Shown: positions 35,787 to 48,553, numbered from the stretch's first letter. The stretch is 64,000 bases of DNA from Nicotiana tabacum (GCF_000715075.1 NC_134101.1:120346616-120410615); one strand, 5' to 3'. Numbers and translations are program-made. Notes: generated from the letters alone by a model not told the origin.

Positions 35787-38700
35787 ATGGAAGGTTCTGA
35801 TTTTGTTAGAGTTAAGGTAAGAATTGTTAAAACACACTTCAGTATTATGTTAGGTTTTTTAAGGACCATTGCTGTTAGAAGAACTGCAGCTTCAATGATG
35901 CCGACCATCCATTTTCCTGCTTCACTTCTATTCGCCTTTAGCCAGGCTTGTTATCTCGTATATTACTATTAATTTTCATGTTTTACTGGATTTTATGGTA
36001 TTATATTGTTTAGTGCTTGCTTTTAATGTCAATAAGTATGTTTTTATTTGTTAATTAAATTCAATCAAACAAGTAAGGAGAGGGAGAGAGTGATGTATTT
36101 GTCTTTATTCCCAAAAGCATGTAAACTAGCTAATGTTACACGTAACATATTTCTGAAGCCGTGTTATCATTTTCTATGAAAATGTTTTTCACAAAGTAGA
36201 AAATATGAAAAAATGGACGAGGACAGGTAATTTGGATCATTGAGCTAGAAATGTTGTAGGGATTTCCTTGCAAACTCTTGGCTTAATTATTGATTCGTTT
36301 CTGGTCTTAGGTCTCCTAATTTGATAGTATGGTATTGTTCAGTTTGTTTCGTTTACTTTGTTGAGGAATATTCATCTCTTACTTGCAGAGGGGAAAATCA
36401 GGTGATCCAGATATCATTAAGATAAGGGTATGCAATCCTTTTTATTTGCAGTCCAATTTCGGTTAGTAAAATCGTCGAGCGTGGTGCTTAATGATGGAAC
36501 TATTGCAAAGTAAGATCAAATCCTGCACCAGCCAGGTTATACTGTTTTTGGTCAATTGTTTAACGTTGTTTTGCTTTTCTTTGCAGAGGACATCGACCCC
36601 AGATGATGTGGAGGTTAGAAATTTGCTGTTCCTTTCTGGATCTCACTCTAGTTGTTTCAGTTGTTTGTTTGGTGTAGGGTGTATCTCTCTTTGGTATTTG
36701 TCTCCTATTTGTTGGGTGGTCTGCTATGTTCGCTAATATACACTGGCCTGCAGCAAGGTATCTTATTCTTTTCATAAGATTTGTGGCTAAAGTTTTGTGA
36801 TTTTATGTCATATTGGGTAAAGTTGAGGTACTTCAATGTGACAGATATTGTTTTGTGGTGCATATAGTTCAAAGCGACCATACGTGGATTAGCTCCAACA
36901 TTCCCTATCGGGGTCGATTCACCACCCTCTTTTTTATTACATACATGATGTTAGACTGTCCAAAACTTGTCCATGAAAATCCTTATGGACAAAATATTCT
37001 ACTGTTACTTGGCCTTTCACTTGACATTTTACTGTCTTATATCATAAATTGAAAGGTTCTCGATGTCACTAGATTTAGAGTAGTTAAAAATGCTAGCAAT
37101 AACCCGCTTTTCACATATCGGAATCGGACCCTGTTTTTACTCTTAAATATTTTTTACCCAACTTAAAATTTATAACAATTGGAAACTTTATTTTTTTATT
37201 CTTTGTGCTAGTAAAAGGGGATACACTGGATTGGGTATATGTTTTAAGGAATCATTGATTAGACTGTGTAACTTTAAGATGGTACCTAAGTTGCAAAACA
37301 AGTTTTTGGATTCAATGGCCTCAGTTACGCTGGTTTCAGATATCGCTTGCTTTTGGTTGTTTAGGTTATCAACCACTTTCCTTGGATTTCCTGATGAAGA
37401 TACTGGAATAAGTGCAGCAACTGGGTGACTGGACATGTGCTTTCTTGTTAAGCAATTGCGATGTTAGTAACTTGATTTCTAATTTTGTTTTCTGTTTCAG
37501 GAGAGAGAAAGGCAAGGAGTGTATGGAGCAGGCAGAGAGGTTAACAGCACCGCAGAACAGGAGGAGGAGGATGCAGAAAATGAAGACTATGATGGTGATG
37601 ATACTGGAGCCAAAGATGAGGATAATGGCGAAGTTGTTGATGACCCTGAAGAAGACGGTGGGGATGCAGAAGTCAGCGATGGAGATCAGAAGCAGCAGAG
37701 GCGTGTCAGCTATGGATTTCATTTAGTTGAAGGCAAGATGAAACATGGGATGGAGGATTATCTGGTGGCAGAAAATAGGAAAATGGATGGACATAATCTG
37801 GGGCTCTATGCAATATTTGACGGTCATTCAGGACGTGAGGTTGCAGAATATTTGCAAAGCCATCTTTTCGACAATATACTGAGTGAGGTATCAGTAAGTT
37901 TGTTTAGAAATTAAGATTTGGCGACAGAACGCCTTTTTACCTTAAGTAAGACTACAATAAAGGACTGTTTTAGAACACCAGGAGTATTTCATTCTGTCTC
38001 AAAGACATAGGAAACTTCAGAAATGTAGAATTGTTCAATGTGGAAACTAGTTAAGCAAGCATTATCAATACAGATTAGATGTCTAGATTAATGCCACAAT
38101 ATGGTGAGATAGGGTGGGTTAATCAAAGTTTTGTATGGCTCAAAATCAGAAGTTTTTGTTCTGAACAGCCTGATTTTTGGAAGAATCCTGTGACTGCATT
38201 TAAGAAGGCTTATAGAGATACAGATGGCGACATTTTGGAGAATGTGGTTGGTGCACGAGGTGGCTCAACAGCAGTGACAGCCATATTAATCGACCAGAAA
38301 CTATTGGTAGTGGCCAATGTAGGGGATTCACGTGCAGTACTAATTCAGAGAGGAAAGGTCAAGCAAATAACAGTTGATCATGAGCCGGAAAAGAAGGAAG
38401 AAAGAGACCTAGTTGAGAGCAAAGGAGGTTTTGTTATTAAGATGCCAGGTATGATTCCACTTTTTTCCAGCAGATTTCTTGATTGCTGCATTGAATTTGC
38501 ATGTGATTTTTAAACTGTCATCGATGTTAAGAGAAACACCATTTTTACTTTATAAATGTTTATAAAAACTGAGGAAATAGTGTTCAGTTTTAAGCTTTTC
38601 TAGAATAAGGTTAGAGCATAGGCTAGAGATAAAAGCCAGATATATTTGTCGAAGAACAGAAACTTTTTATGATAATCACAGGTAAAAATCGATCTTTCAG

Positions 38701-41700
38701 GCAGGAAAAAGTTGCCCTTCATCGCATTCTGTGATATGCGTTTTCTTTTCCCTGTGCTTTGCCAATTGGTCCTTACATCAGGGTGGCTACTCGAGAACTT
38801 GCTTATTTATCTTCAGTTTGTGTAGAAAGAACCCATGTGTGGGATGATATTTTTTCGCTTAATATGGTTCTAGACTAACAATTTATTTCCTAGAACATTA
38901 ATTGTTTAAAATACAGGGAATGTTCCACGGGTGGATGGCCAACTAGCCATGACAAGGGCATTTGGAGATGCAAAACTGAAAGACCATATCACTGTGGAAC
39001 CTAATGTGACAATTGAGAAGATAGACAAAGACACTGATTTCATAATCTTGGCAAGTGATGGCTTGTGGAAGGTAATTTACAGTGCAACCGGTAAGAACTA
39101 GGGTTAGCATCTTTAAAATGACGACTCTGGTAAAACCATGATGGTACATATTTTTTGTCACGACCCGGATTTTCCACCCTCGAGAGTCGTGATGGCGCCT
39201 ACTCGTGGAAGCTAGGCAAGCCGAATATTATAAAATCATTACCCTTTTTATTAAACATGTCCAACAATTTAAAATAATAAGTGATTAAATAGCGAAATAA
39301 ATTAAATAACCGGAAATGCAGAAGACGAAAACTTAATAATTCAACCCAAACACTACTACATAATTTGAAGTACAATACTACCCAGAATTTGGTGTCACAA
39401 GTCACGGACTGTCTAAGAATACTGCAAATAAGGTCTGAATGAAATACATAAGTCTGTCTCTGAATAAGTAAAAACAGAAAGAGAAAAGATAGGACGCGGA
39501 CGCTTGTAGGACTATCTCGGGTCACCTGGACTGAAGGCAGCACCCTCACTGCGGTCCAAACGCCCCGGTATCAGTATTTGCACACAGTGCAGCGTGTAGT
39601 ATCAGCACAACCGACCCCATGTGCTGGTAAGTGCCTAGCCCAACCTCGGCGAAGTAGTGACAAGGCTAGGACCAAACTACCAAATAAACGTGTGCAGTTA
39701 AATCATATACAACGGAAATAAAAGCAAATAATTACAGCTAAAGTTGGGCGAGGGAAACATGCTGCGGGGAGTAACAGATAACGACAGAATAACAGTAGAA
39801 AAATGTAAGTAACGCCATAAATCAATTACCAGCAAAAGATAAGGAAATAAGGAAAACAAGTACACATGTAATACTGTTGCAGGCGTGCAACCCGCTCTCG
39901 TTTTAAATATTACCGTTGCAGGCGTGCAACCCGCTCCCATTTCATTTATCAACACCAATCATAAAAGAATCTCGGCAAGGGAACAATAGTATAACAACAT
40001 CATCCCGGCAAGGGAACAATAATATAATAACAACATCCCGGCAAGGGAACAATAATATTACAACAACATTCCGGCAAGGGAACAATAATATCATAACAAC
40101 ATCCTGGCAAGAGAACAATAATATAATTCTCATATAAAACACGAATAAACCATAACGAAGTCATAAAATTACAATACAAGACTCATGGGTATGCTTGACG
40201 TATAGATACTCGTCACCATGCCTATACGTCGTACTCCACAATTAACACGTAGCAATTAAGACTCGACTCCTAATCCCTCAAGCTAAGGTTAGACCAAATA
40301 CTTACCTCGATGTCACGAACACAATTCAAGCCTCAACTATCACTTTACCTCTTGATTCCACCACCAATTCGCTTGTATCTAGCCACAAGTTACTTAACTA
40401 TATCAATAAATGCTAAATGAATCAATTCCAATGCATGAAAATAGGTTTTCGAAAGTTTTCCCAAAAAGTCAAAAATTGCCCCCGGGCCCACATGGTCAAA
40501 ACCCGAGGTTCGAACCAAAACCTGATTACTCATTCCCTCACGAACCCAAATATACAATTTGTTTTGAAATCGGACCTCAAATCGAGGTCCAAATTACCAA
40601 AATTTGAAAAACCTAGGTTCTACCCAAAACACCCAATTTCCTCCATGAAAACCTTTGATTTTGAGTTGAAATCATGAGAAAAGATGTTAAAAATTAATAA
40701 AAACAAGTTAGAAATGACTTACAATCGATTTGGAAGAGTACTTGTCTTTGAAAAATCGCCCAAGAGTGTTTTCGTTTTGAAAGGGTTTGAAAAATGATTG
40801 AAATGCGTCTAAGTTATGATTTTGCAGGTTGCAGGTATCGCAATTGCGACCAGGGTTCGCAATTGCGAACCCCTCAGAAAACTGACCCCTTCGCATTTGC
40901 GAAGATAATGTCGCATTTGCGACCCAGTTTAATTTCTGGTCACCTTCGCATTTGCGAGGGACCTTTCGCATTTGCGATATCGCATTTGCGATAGAACAGT
41001 CGCATTTGCGACATCGCATTTGCGATAGAACAGTCGCATTTGCGACTAAGGCAGCCCAGGTCGATTATCGCATTTGCGAGTCGGGCTTCACATTTGCGAA
41101 GCCTGCAGACCTGCAACATACCAGCTAAAACCTGCAACTTCCTAAGTCTAAATTTCACTCTGTAGCCTATCCAAAACTCACCCGAGCCCCCGGGGCTCCA
41201 AACCAAACATGCACACTAACCCAAAAACATCATACGGACTTACCCGTGCAATCAAATCATGAAAATAACATGTAAAACTATGAATTAAACCTCAAAACTC
41301 ATCATTTTTAGCAAGAACACTTATTCATAACTCTTTAACCGGAGGTCCAAATCACGTCAAATAAACTTCATTTTTCATCAAATTTCACAGTTATCACTTA
41401 AATACTTTAACAAGTTTGCCCTGGGCTCCGGAATCAAAATACGGGCCCGATACCAATGGTTTCAAACATTAATTCTTTTCTTTATTTCATAAATAATTCA
41501 GCAAAACAATTTCTTTCAAAAATTGATTTCTAAGGCTTGGGACCTCGAAATTCATATCCGGGCATACACCCAAGTCTCATATTTTAATGCGGACCTCCCG
41601 GGATCGTCGGAACGCAGATCCGGGTCCGTTTGCTCAAAGTGTTGACCAAAGTCAACCATATTCAAATTTTAACTCTAGAAATTTCTATCTATCATATTTT

Positions 41701-42321
41701 CACATAAAAGCTTCCCATATGTACGTCCGGACCACGCACGCAAATCGAGGTGAGGTAAAAAGGAGGTTTTAAGGCCTCGGAACACAAAATTTGTTTCTAA
41801 CACAAGTACATTTTTCCCCATTACATGCCATAAATAGTATAATTTGAGCACTGCTAGACAAAAATTGGTACTATGTTCCGAATAGAATAACGCATATCTG
41901 TGTCTTATATCTGGAGATTTTGTAATCTTAAACTTTTTAGTTTACTCTTAATGACAGGTTATAATATCCATAGAGGGGTTCATTGCATGTGTAATACTTA
42001 AGTTTCTCATAATTTGTTAAATACAGATTCTGAGTTGGGACGCTAACATGATATATATGTCTGTCTCAACTGAGGAAGATACCACTCCTCTCCCAAGCTG
42101 GGAAATGACTATGCTATAAACTGAGATCGGTCGTTCAGATGGATTTATTGTAAATAATGCATATGCAGGTAATGTCGAATGAAGTAGTGTCGAATGAAGA
42201 CATAGCAGAATGCATTACGGGGCTCGAGCATGGCAAGAAAGCAGCGGAAGAGTTAATCACTGAAGCACTAATGAGGGGGAGTCCCGACGATATTTCTTGT
42301 GTCGTAGTGAGGTTTCACTAA
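35787..42321 (+). CDS. Protein phosphatase 2C, clade F type
   Basis: Seven coding exons: 35787-35816, 36389-36427, 36587-36613, 37501-37887, 38169-38448, 38917-39071, 42169-42321 (stop TAA). Phases agree and give 356 residues. PP2Cs are Mg/Mn-dependent Ser/Thr phosphatases. Motifs are intact: SYGFHLVEGK at 102, MED at 116-118, DGHSG at 139, RGGSTAVTAI, VVANVGDSRAVL, DHEP, VPRVDGQLAMTRAFGD, ASDGLWK (Asp 302) and DDISCVVVRF at 346. An acidic N-terminal extension (about residues 50-100) is encoded mostly by exon 4. Exon 7 carries a short repeat, SNEVVSNE. Close relatives include the Arabidopsis PIA1/PAPP2C group, mostly cytosolic or nuclear. A LINE lies just upstream and a 2.65-kb element sits in the last intron (39072-42168). 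The first three tiny exons are the least certain part. Confidence 0.9.
39878..39941. repeat. Duplicated GCAGGCGTGCAACCCGCTC block
   Basis: Two copies of GTTGCAGGCGTGCAACCCGC, at about 39877 and 39913, just before the 33-bp array. Confidence 0.75.
39973..40137. repeat. 33-bp tandem repeat, five copies
   Basis: Units start CGGCAAGGGAACAATA at 39973, 40006, 40039 and 40072, and a diverged unit (TGGCAAGAGAACAATA) starts at 40105. Confidence 0.9.
40836..41102. repeat. Cluster of dyad TCGCATTTGCGA motifs
   Basis: About a dozen copies of TCGCA-TT-TGCGA or close variants, including two TCGCAATTGCGA forms near 40840-40870. The arms TCGCA and TGCGA are complementary. A unit of about 35 bp (CATCGCATTTGCGATAGAACAG) is duplicated near 40975-41040. 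Confidence 0.88.
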
Positions 42322-42532
42322 CTATGTATGGGGTTAATTAGCAGAAGGATCAAAATGCGTATGGACAGGGTCGTTTGAATAGTTGTCAGACTCATATTAT
42401 GTAACTATGTCCTTCTTCATGTGCCATGTTGTGTTGCAATCTTACGGTTATCAGTTCTGAGTTTTTTTCAGACACAGATAAATTTGTCTCAACGGTAACT
42501 GAACTGTCAATCTAAAAGCCTACATTAGGTAA
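42322..42532 (+). other. PP2C 3' UTR and short spacer
   Basis: Sequence from the PP2C stop codon to the start of the Harbinger-like terminus. No other feature seen. Confidence 0.5.
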
Positions 42533-43648
42533 GGCCATCTCCAACGCTGCTGCATTTTGCCATAATGCATTCAGTTTTTGAAGAAATTTGGCTGCATTTT
42601 GTCATAATGCAGTTAGTTTATGAAGAAATTTGGTTCCAACGCTGCTGTATTTTTTGCTGCAAAATGGGCGATGAATAGTTGGAGTGACACCATTCCTCTC
42701 CTCCATTACTATTCCCTATTACTTTATTATTATTTGGCAGAATGGCCTAAATGGCACTTGTACTTCACCCACTTTGTCATGTCGGTCCCTAAACTTAAAT
42801 ATTTGCCAATTGAACACTTATATTCATTCAAAACGTGAATAATAAACGGTTATCTAAGGAGGCTTCCAGTGCGTGTATGACAATCGCCTACACGTAGGAC
42901 GCCACATCAATAAAATAAAACCATGTAGGCTCCAAGTCACATATGATGGCCAAATAGGATAAAAAAAAATCAGCAAAGGATTATTTACCCCCGCCCCCCA
43001 AACCCACATTTTCCCCTCATTTTACAATTACCCGCGTACTTAGGGTTTAGATAGTATCGAACAACAGTGAGTCTCTCCTCTCTTCTCCGTCATAGTTGTC
43101 GGGATTTTCATCTGTACTGTTGTTATCAAAGTTTGTGGGGTAAGTTTCTTCATTTGTTCTTCATATTTGTCTTTATTATTCTTCATCCCTCTATTTATGG
43201 GGCTTTTGCTCTGTTTAGGGTTTTTTAGGGGAAGGTTAGGTTAGGTCGTAATTGTTGTTTAATATCCCTATATATATAGGGCTTTTGTTGTGTTTTGCTA
43301 CATGTTAGAGTGAAATCCCTTTTTAATGTAGTGTCATGCATGTAATAGCATCTTTGGTTATTCCGTTTAGTGTTTTGGGTTTTTGTTATCAAAGCAGAAT
43401 TCCATCCTATGTTTATGCATTTTTTTGTGATGTTTGTTGGGTTTCCTTCTTGTTAGTGGTCCACCACAATATTTCTGAATATTATAAGGCATTATGGGGA
43501 CAAAAAAGGAATCTTGGAAGCTTTTTTACTTTAAAAATCTGTCTTTTTTGTTGGTTTGTTTATGGAGTTGTGTAAAGGTGCAACTTTTGATAACAAATTG
43601 TCATTGATAACACTGTTTTTTTTGTTACTTTGCAGGTATGAAAAGAAA

Positions 43649-46600
43649 ATGGCTTCAACCCTAGTTAACCTACAAATCCACCACAATGGTAATTTTGTAT
43701 CCGACCCTGACCTAAGGTATGCAAATCCACTAACTTGTCCTCAATTAGCTACAGTTGATGTTGATGAGCTACATATTATGTTGTTTCACAAGTTTGCTAG
43801 TGACTTAGGATTTTTAGAAGTTGATTTGTTTGGATGCAAAGTTAACAAAAGGGGTGGCTATTACATTTTAAAAACAGATGCTGATGTGTTAAAGTTTCTT
43901 AGTACATTGAAAGGTGGTGACTTTGTTGATGTTTGTATTGCCCATAAAATTAGTGAGTCTATTCTTGTTGAGGACATAACTGAACTAGACCCTACTATAC
44001 AAACAAATGGGCATGGCAGTGGGTTAAATGTTAGGGCTGATGTGTCACCTCCCAACTATGATATAATAGGACTGAAAAAGGGGTAGACATAAATGAAGAG
44101 ATAGAAGAATCAAATGAAGGTGAAGGTAATAACTTCTCATCCTATCACCTTCAAACATCAGAATCTGATTTTGAAGAGGACCTTGATGATTCTGAAGGGT
44201 CTGACTCACTGTTTGATATAGATGAGAACATTGAAGAGTGTAGTGGTTTGGAAGATGATTTAGCTGAAATTAGACAGTCTAACCTCAACAAAAAGAAGGA
44301 TGTCCAAGTAAATGTAGATGAGATACCATCTGGTCCAATTGGTATAGATGCTGGTATTGGAGATATGCATAAGAACAAAAGGGAAAAATATGAAGGGAAA
44401 CTAGGATGGGATGACAAGTATTTTGATAGCTCAGATCCAGGTAGTGAGTGTAGTGATGATGAAAGAGAACTTGTTGGCCCTGATGAAGTAAGGGATGCAC
44501 CAGCTAGAAATCCAAGTAAGAAGGTCTACTTTGACACAACTTGCAAAAAAATATTTTTTGAACTGTCTATGATATTTGAGAATGTTGTACAATTTAGAGA
44601 GGCATTGTAGACATATTCTATTAAAAAAGGCGTGAACCTTAAGTTGAAACCTAATGAGAAGGAAAGGGTTAGGGCAAAATGCACAAAGAAAGGTTGTCCA
44701 TGGCATATCCTTGGTAGCATAGAAGGCAGCACCAGTAATTTTAGGGTGATTACATACTACCCTGTCCATAAATGCTACAAGTAAACAAGGAACAAGATGT
44801 GTAACCCACCATGGATTGCAAAAAAATTCAAAGGCAGAATAATTAGTGAGCCTCAAATTAAGCTTCATCACATTCAAGTCTTGCTTAGGAAATCATATGG
44901 CTTGTATGTGAGTAAAACTTTCTGTAGAAGAGCAAAAATGATAGTTATGAAGGAGAATATGGGTGATTACAAGAAAGAATTTGCTAGGCTTCATGATTAT
45001 GCAGAAATGCTAAAGTCTACTAATCCTGGCACTACTGTAGTGATAAGGACATCTAAGGATTCAATTCCTGGCAAGGAGGTGTTTATGGGCATTTATGTCT
45101 GTCTTGAAGCATTAAAAACTGGATGGTTAGAAGGGTGCAAAAACATAATTGGCTTTGATGGTGCATTCCTAAAGGGGACATGTAAAGGTGAACTGCTTTC
45201 CTGCATTTCCAAGGATGGAAATAATCAAATGTTCCATGTGGCTTGGGCAGTATTTGTAAAGGAATCAAAGGATACATGGTCTTGGTTTATTAGATGTCTC
45301 AAGCATGATCTAAACTTGACAGAAACTGAAGGAGAAGGGCTGACAGTCATGTCTGATATGCAGAAGGTATGGTTCCTAATACTCTTCTTTAAAGTGTAAT
45401 TGTTTTCATTTATGTTTAAGTTATAACAATATAGTTTTTATGATTGTAGGGTCTTCATCTAGCAATAATACAGTTATTGCCAAATGCTGAGATGAGATAG
45501 TGTGCTAGACATATCTGGGCTAATTGGAAGCAAACTTGTCCTGGTGAGGAAAGAAGGAAAAAATTATGACAGTGTGCAAGAGCTACATTTGAAGTTTACT
45601 TTAGCAAGAAGTTGGATGAAATGGACCAGCTGGGGGAGATATTGTGCAAGACTTACTGAAATACAACAAGGAAACATGGTGTAGGGCATACTTCAAAGAA
45701 TATAGTAAGTGTGATGTAGTGGAGAACAACATGTGTGAGACATTCAATAGTTGGATATTGGCAGCTAGGCACAAGTCTATCATTACTATGTTAGAGGAAA
45801 TTAGAATCAAGTGTATGGAGAGGATGAATAGCATAAGAGAGTTTTCTGAAAAATGGGTAGGTGAGATATCACCCATGGCTATGGAAATACTTGGAGAGAA
45901 TGCGCAAAAGGCAGCCAAATGTGAAGTCAAATTTAATGGTGAAACAGGGTATGAGATCCAGGATGGGTCATATAAACATGTTGTTGACTTTTGGACATGT
46001 ACCTGTACTTGTAGATCATGGCAACTCAAAGGAATTCCATGTGCACATGCAATTACAACAATGCATTATAAGAACTATGAGGTTGAGCCATATGTTGACC
46101 ATTGGTATAGAAAGGATACTTACCTGAAGGCATATAGCAGATTCATTCAACCTTTAACTAGTATGAATTTGTGGCCAAAAAGCACACTGCCTGCTATTGA
46201 GCCACCTGTTATAATTGCAATGCCAGGAAGGCCAAATAATTAAAGGAGAAAAGCTGCTGATGAACCAAAGAAGAAGTTTGGGAAGGGTACAAGGATAAGG
46301 AGACAAATGAGATATTCTTTGTGCAAGACTCTAGGACATAACAAGAAAGGATGCCCATCAGCAGTAAGTATTAATGTTTGTTTTGTTACTAATATTGAAA
46401 GAATTCAATTACTAGTGATAGTTTTGTTATGTGTATGCAAAGAAACCAAGGGGGAAGGGCTGGAACTAGTTCAGTTGGAGATGAAACTGCTGAAAGTGGA
46501 ACTGCAGCATCAGCAGTAGCTGGAAGTGCATCAGCAGCAGTTGGAAGTGCATCAGTACCAGCAGCTGGATCATCAGCAGCAGCTGGAAGTGCATCAGTAC

Positions 46601-47157
46601 CAGCAGCCGGATCATCATCAGCTGCTGGATCAGCAGCAACACCTTCAACTATGGAAAGTGTTACCTTCACTCCACCAATCATTGATCCAAGCACACAACA
46701 ATCAGCTAATGTTGCAGGAGGTCCAAAAAGGAAGACCAATGAGCCTAGAAGAGGTGGTGCAAATGCAGGGTTTAAGAGACCAAAGGCAGCAGGATATGGT
46801 GTGCTATTTGATTCAAGTGGCACTGTTATACAGAGGTAAATATTTCCACTCAATTACACAATAGTTTACTACATAATCTCTCACTCACAACCTTTTATTT
46901 TTGTGCAGTCTGGAACTACTGACAGAGTAGTGGTACACAATCCTTCTACACTTATAAGTTCTGCTCCTACCAATATTGAACTTAGGTTCAAACCACCTAG
47001 ACTACAATGGAAGGGCAAAGCAGCAGTTACACAAAGGCAGCTACAAGAACAGAGTTACAGAAGGACAAAGTCTACTACAACCACTCAAGCCACCCAGTTA
47101 CACAATCCACACCAAGAAGCCAAGCCACAACAGACATTAATTGAAGTGCTCAACTGA
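43649..47157 (+). pseudogene. MULE transposase (mudrA-like), broken
   Basis: It starts MASTLVNLQIHHNG with a PB1-like N-terminus typical of plant MULE proteins. It shifts frame at a G run near 44083 and continues through an acidic linker to a MuDR DNA-binding region (about 44555-44720). The MULE catalytic domain follows: GFDGAFLKGTCKGELLS near 45153, the region after an intron at about 45367-45449, and CARHIWANWK near 45502. A SWIM finger, CTCTCRSWQLKGIPCAHAI, is at about 45995-46060. A C-terminal knuckle (LCKTLGHNKKGC near 46320) lacks its first Cys. Stops at 44608-44610, 44782-44784, 45498-45500 and 45567-45569, plus a frameshift near 45636, inactivate it. An Ala/Ser-rich tail with RFKPPRLQWKGKAAVTQRQL ends at 47157. 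Confidence 0.88.
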
Positions 47158-47431
47158 TATTTACATATGTATGTTTTTGTTGACTATGGTAGACAATATT
47201 TTGTAAAGCTACTTCATTATGTATGTTTTTGTTGACTGCCTATCGTTGGCAATATTTTGTAAACCAACTCCCTTATTTTGGATGTTTTATTAACTGCCTA
47301 TAACACAGGCCATTATATTAGTACTTGTTGCTGTAATGGAGCCTTTATTAATATATTCCATGATTTTTTTTTTACATCTAACACAAAATATGTAGCCTAA
47401 ACCCACGAAATAAGAAAGTGCACTATCAATC

Positions 47432-47737
47432 CTAAACAAATAACATAATAGCTAACATTAGAACAACTACAACCACAATTATAATAGCAGCAACTCTGAA
47501 CTTTGACCTTCCTTGTCTTCTTTGATAATGACATCGATCACTCTTCTTAATAAGAGCCGCAAGAAGAGTCTTGTAGTGTTCTTTCTCAATCGCAGGATCA
47601 ATCCATCTGAAAAAGCCACAACCTTCACCAATCTCATATCTTCGACAGCCCAGGAACCTCCTTCCAGGATTGGTGGGTGTTCGTGACATTTTAAGATCTG
47701 CAACAACTTCACAATAACACAAAGATTCCTTCCTCAT
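47432..47737 (-). CDS. GRF-type zinc finger protein with C-terminal membrane segment, carried by the MULE
   Basis: Intact frame of 101 residues, convergent to the transposase and just inside the right TIR. Cys 7, Cys 9, Cys 31 and Cys 40 with NPGRRFLGC (23-31) and CGFFRWID (40-47) fit the GRF zinc finger. A basic stretch (RRQGRSKFR, about 73-81) precedes a hydrophobic segment of 20 residues (82-101) that would be a tail-anchor membrane helix. Small plant proteins with this layout (annotated like At4g04775) occur in many copies; GRF fingers elsewhere bind single-stranded nucleic acid. Function in the element is unknown. It has no stop or frameshift although the neighbouring transposase is heavily damaged. 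The start ATG is the first in frame. Confidence 0.75.
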   Translation of the reverse strand: MRKESLCYCEVVADLKMSRTPTNPGRRFLGCRRYEIGEGCGFFRWIDPAIEKEHYKTLLAALIKKSDRCHYQRRQGRSKFRVAAIIIVVVVVLMLAIMLFV

Positions 47738-48370
47738 TGTTGAAGGAGAAGAGGCGACAGTAGCTTATTTGTTGCAGGAAAAGCAGGAAAAAATCGACTT
47801 TCAAAACAAAAGGAGATGGCAAAAATTGATGGGCAACGAAGAATCACAGGAAAATAAAATTCTATTTTTCACTGTTGAAGCGAACAAAGAAAGAAGAAGG
47901 CATCAGATTTGCTAAATTTAGCTTCTATAATGTTCAACAATGGAGAATAAGGTAGGAAGAAGAAGATGGTTGTTAAATAAGCTGAATTATTACCGTTAGA
48001 GCTTTTTTAACTGTCTTCACGCCCCTTACAGGCGTGTGAATCACGCACTGAAGCCACATATGACACATAGGATAAGCCACGTTGGATAAGCGTTTATTAT
48101 TCACGTTTTGAATGAGTATAAGTGTTCAATTGGCAAATATCTAAGTTCGGGGACCAGCATGACAGTGGGTGAAGTACAGATGCCATTTAGGCTATTCTGC
48201 CTTATTATTTTTATTATTTAACTGTTTTAATTTATCTTTTTATATATACCTAATTATGTTTATGTAATGCCTTTATAATATTAATTTTACATCTTAATTT
48301 TGGTGTATAATTTTGATAAATTAATTTTCGTGCATTTATTATTTTTATGTAAAATTATAATGTGTGATCT

Positions 48371-48553
48371 TAATGCACTAATTCAAGATGATTGAGAATG
48401 TCTACCTCTAATGGTAGAAATGGTAGTAGATGAAAATCACCGATCTGAATAATTTTTAGCTCGACATAAAAGAATTAAGGACAAAGATGCATATTTTGTA
48501 TTTTGTAATGCATTAATAGATCATTTATGGGAGCATATTAGGGGTGGAAGTTG
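48371..48553 (+). pseudogene. PIF/Harbinger transposase C-terminus, degenerate
   Basis: Reads NALIQDD, then after stops ARHKRIKDKDAYFVFCNALI and DHLWEHIRGGS. This fits the end of plant HARBI1/ALP1-type nucleases, where a D-D/H-x(n)-L-x-x-x-L-I-x-H-L-W pattern is usual. In-frame stops are present. Confidence 0.6.

Larger units (their letters stand above)
39156..41810. mobile_element. Solo-LTR-like element in the last PP2C intron
   Basis: It begins TGTCACGACCCGG and ends AAGTACA, with TTTTT on both sides (39151-39155 and 41811-41815). It contains no gene. TGTCACGACCC followed by GTCGTGATGGCGCC is a very common repeat start in Solanaceae as I recall. It carries two repeat arrays, listed separately. 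The T-rich duplication is low complexity, so the right end is less certain. Confidence 0.65.
42736..48201 (+). mobile_element. Mutator-like element (MULE), complete ends
   Basis: Terminal inverted repeats of about 110 bp (42736-42847 and 48091-48201) start GGCAGAAT(G/A)GCCTAAATGGCA. They continue through GTACTTCACCCACT and end in ACGTGAATAATAAACG. A 9-bp TSD, TTATTATTT, is at 42727-42735 and 48202-48210. It carries a transposase gene on + (broken) and a convergent intact small gene on -. Confidence 0.95.

Noticed and set aside
36752..36755. Possible 4-nt micro-exon CAAG between AG and GT in the PP2C gene.
   Set aside because: The exons on both sides join in phase without it.
40708..41206. 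Minus-strand frames rich in repeated RKCD and ANA units.
   Set aside because: They are translations of the TCGCATTTGCGA dyad array and have no family features.
46389..46853. Minus-strand 154-residue Ala/Asp-rich frame.
   Set aside because: Complement of the Ala/Ser-rich MULE transposase tail.
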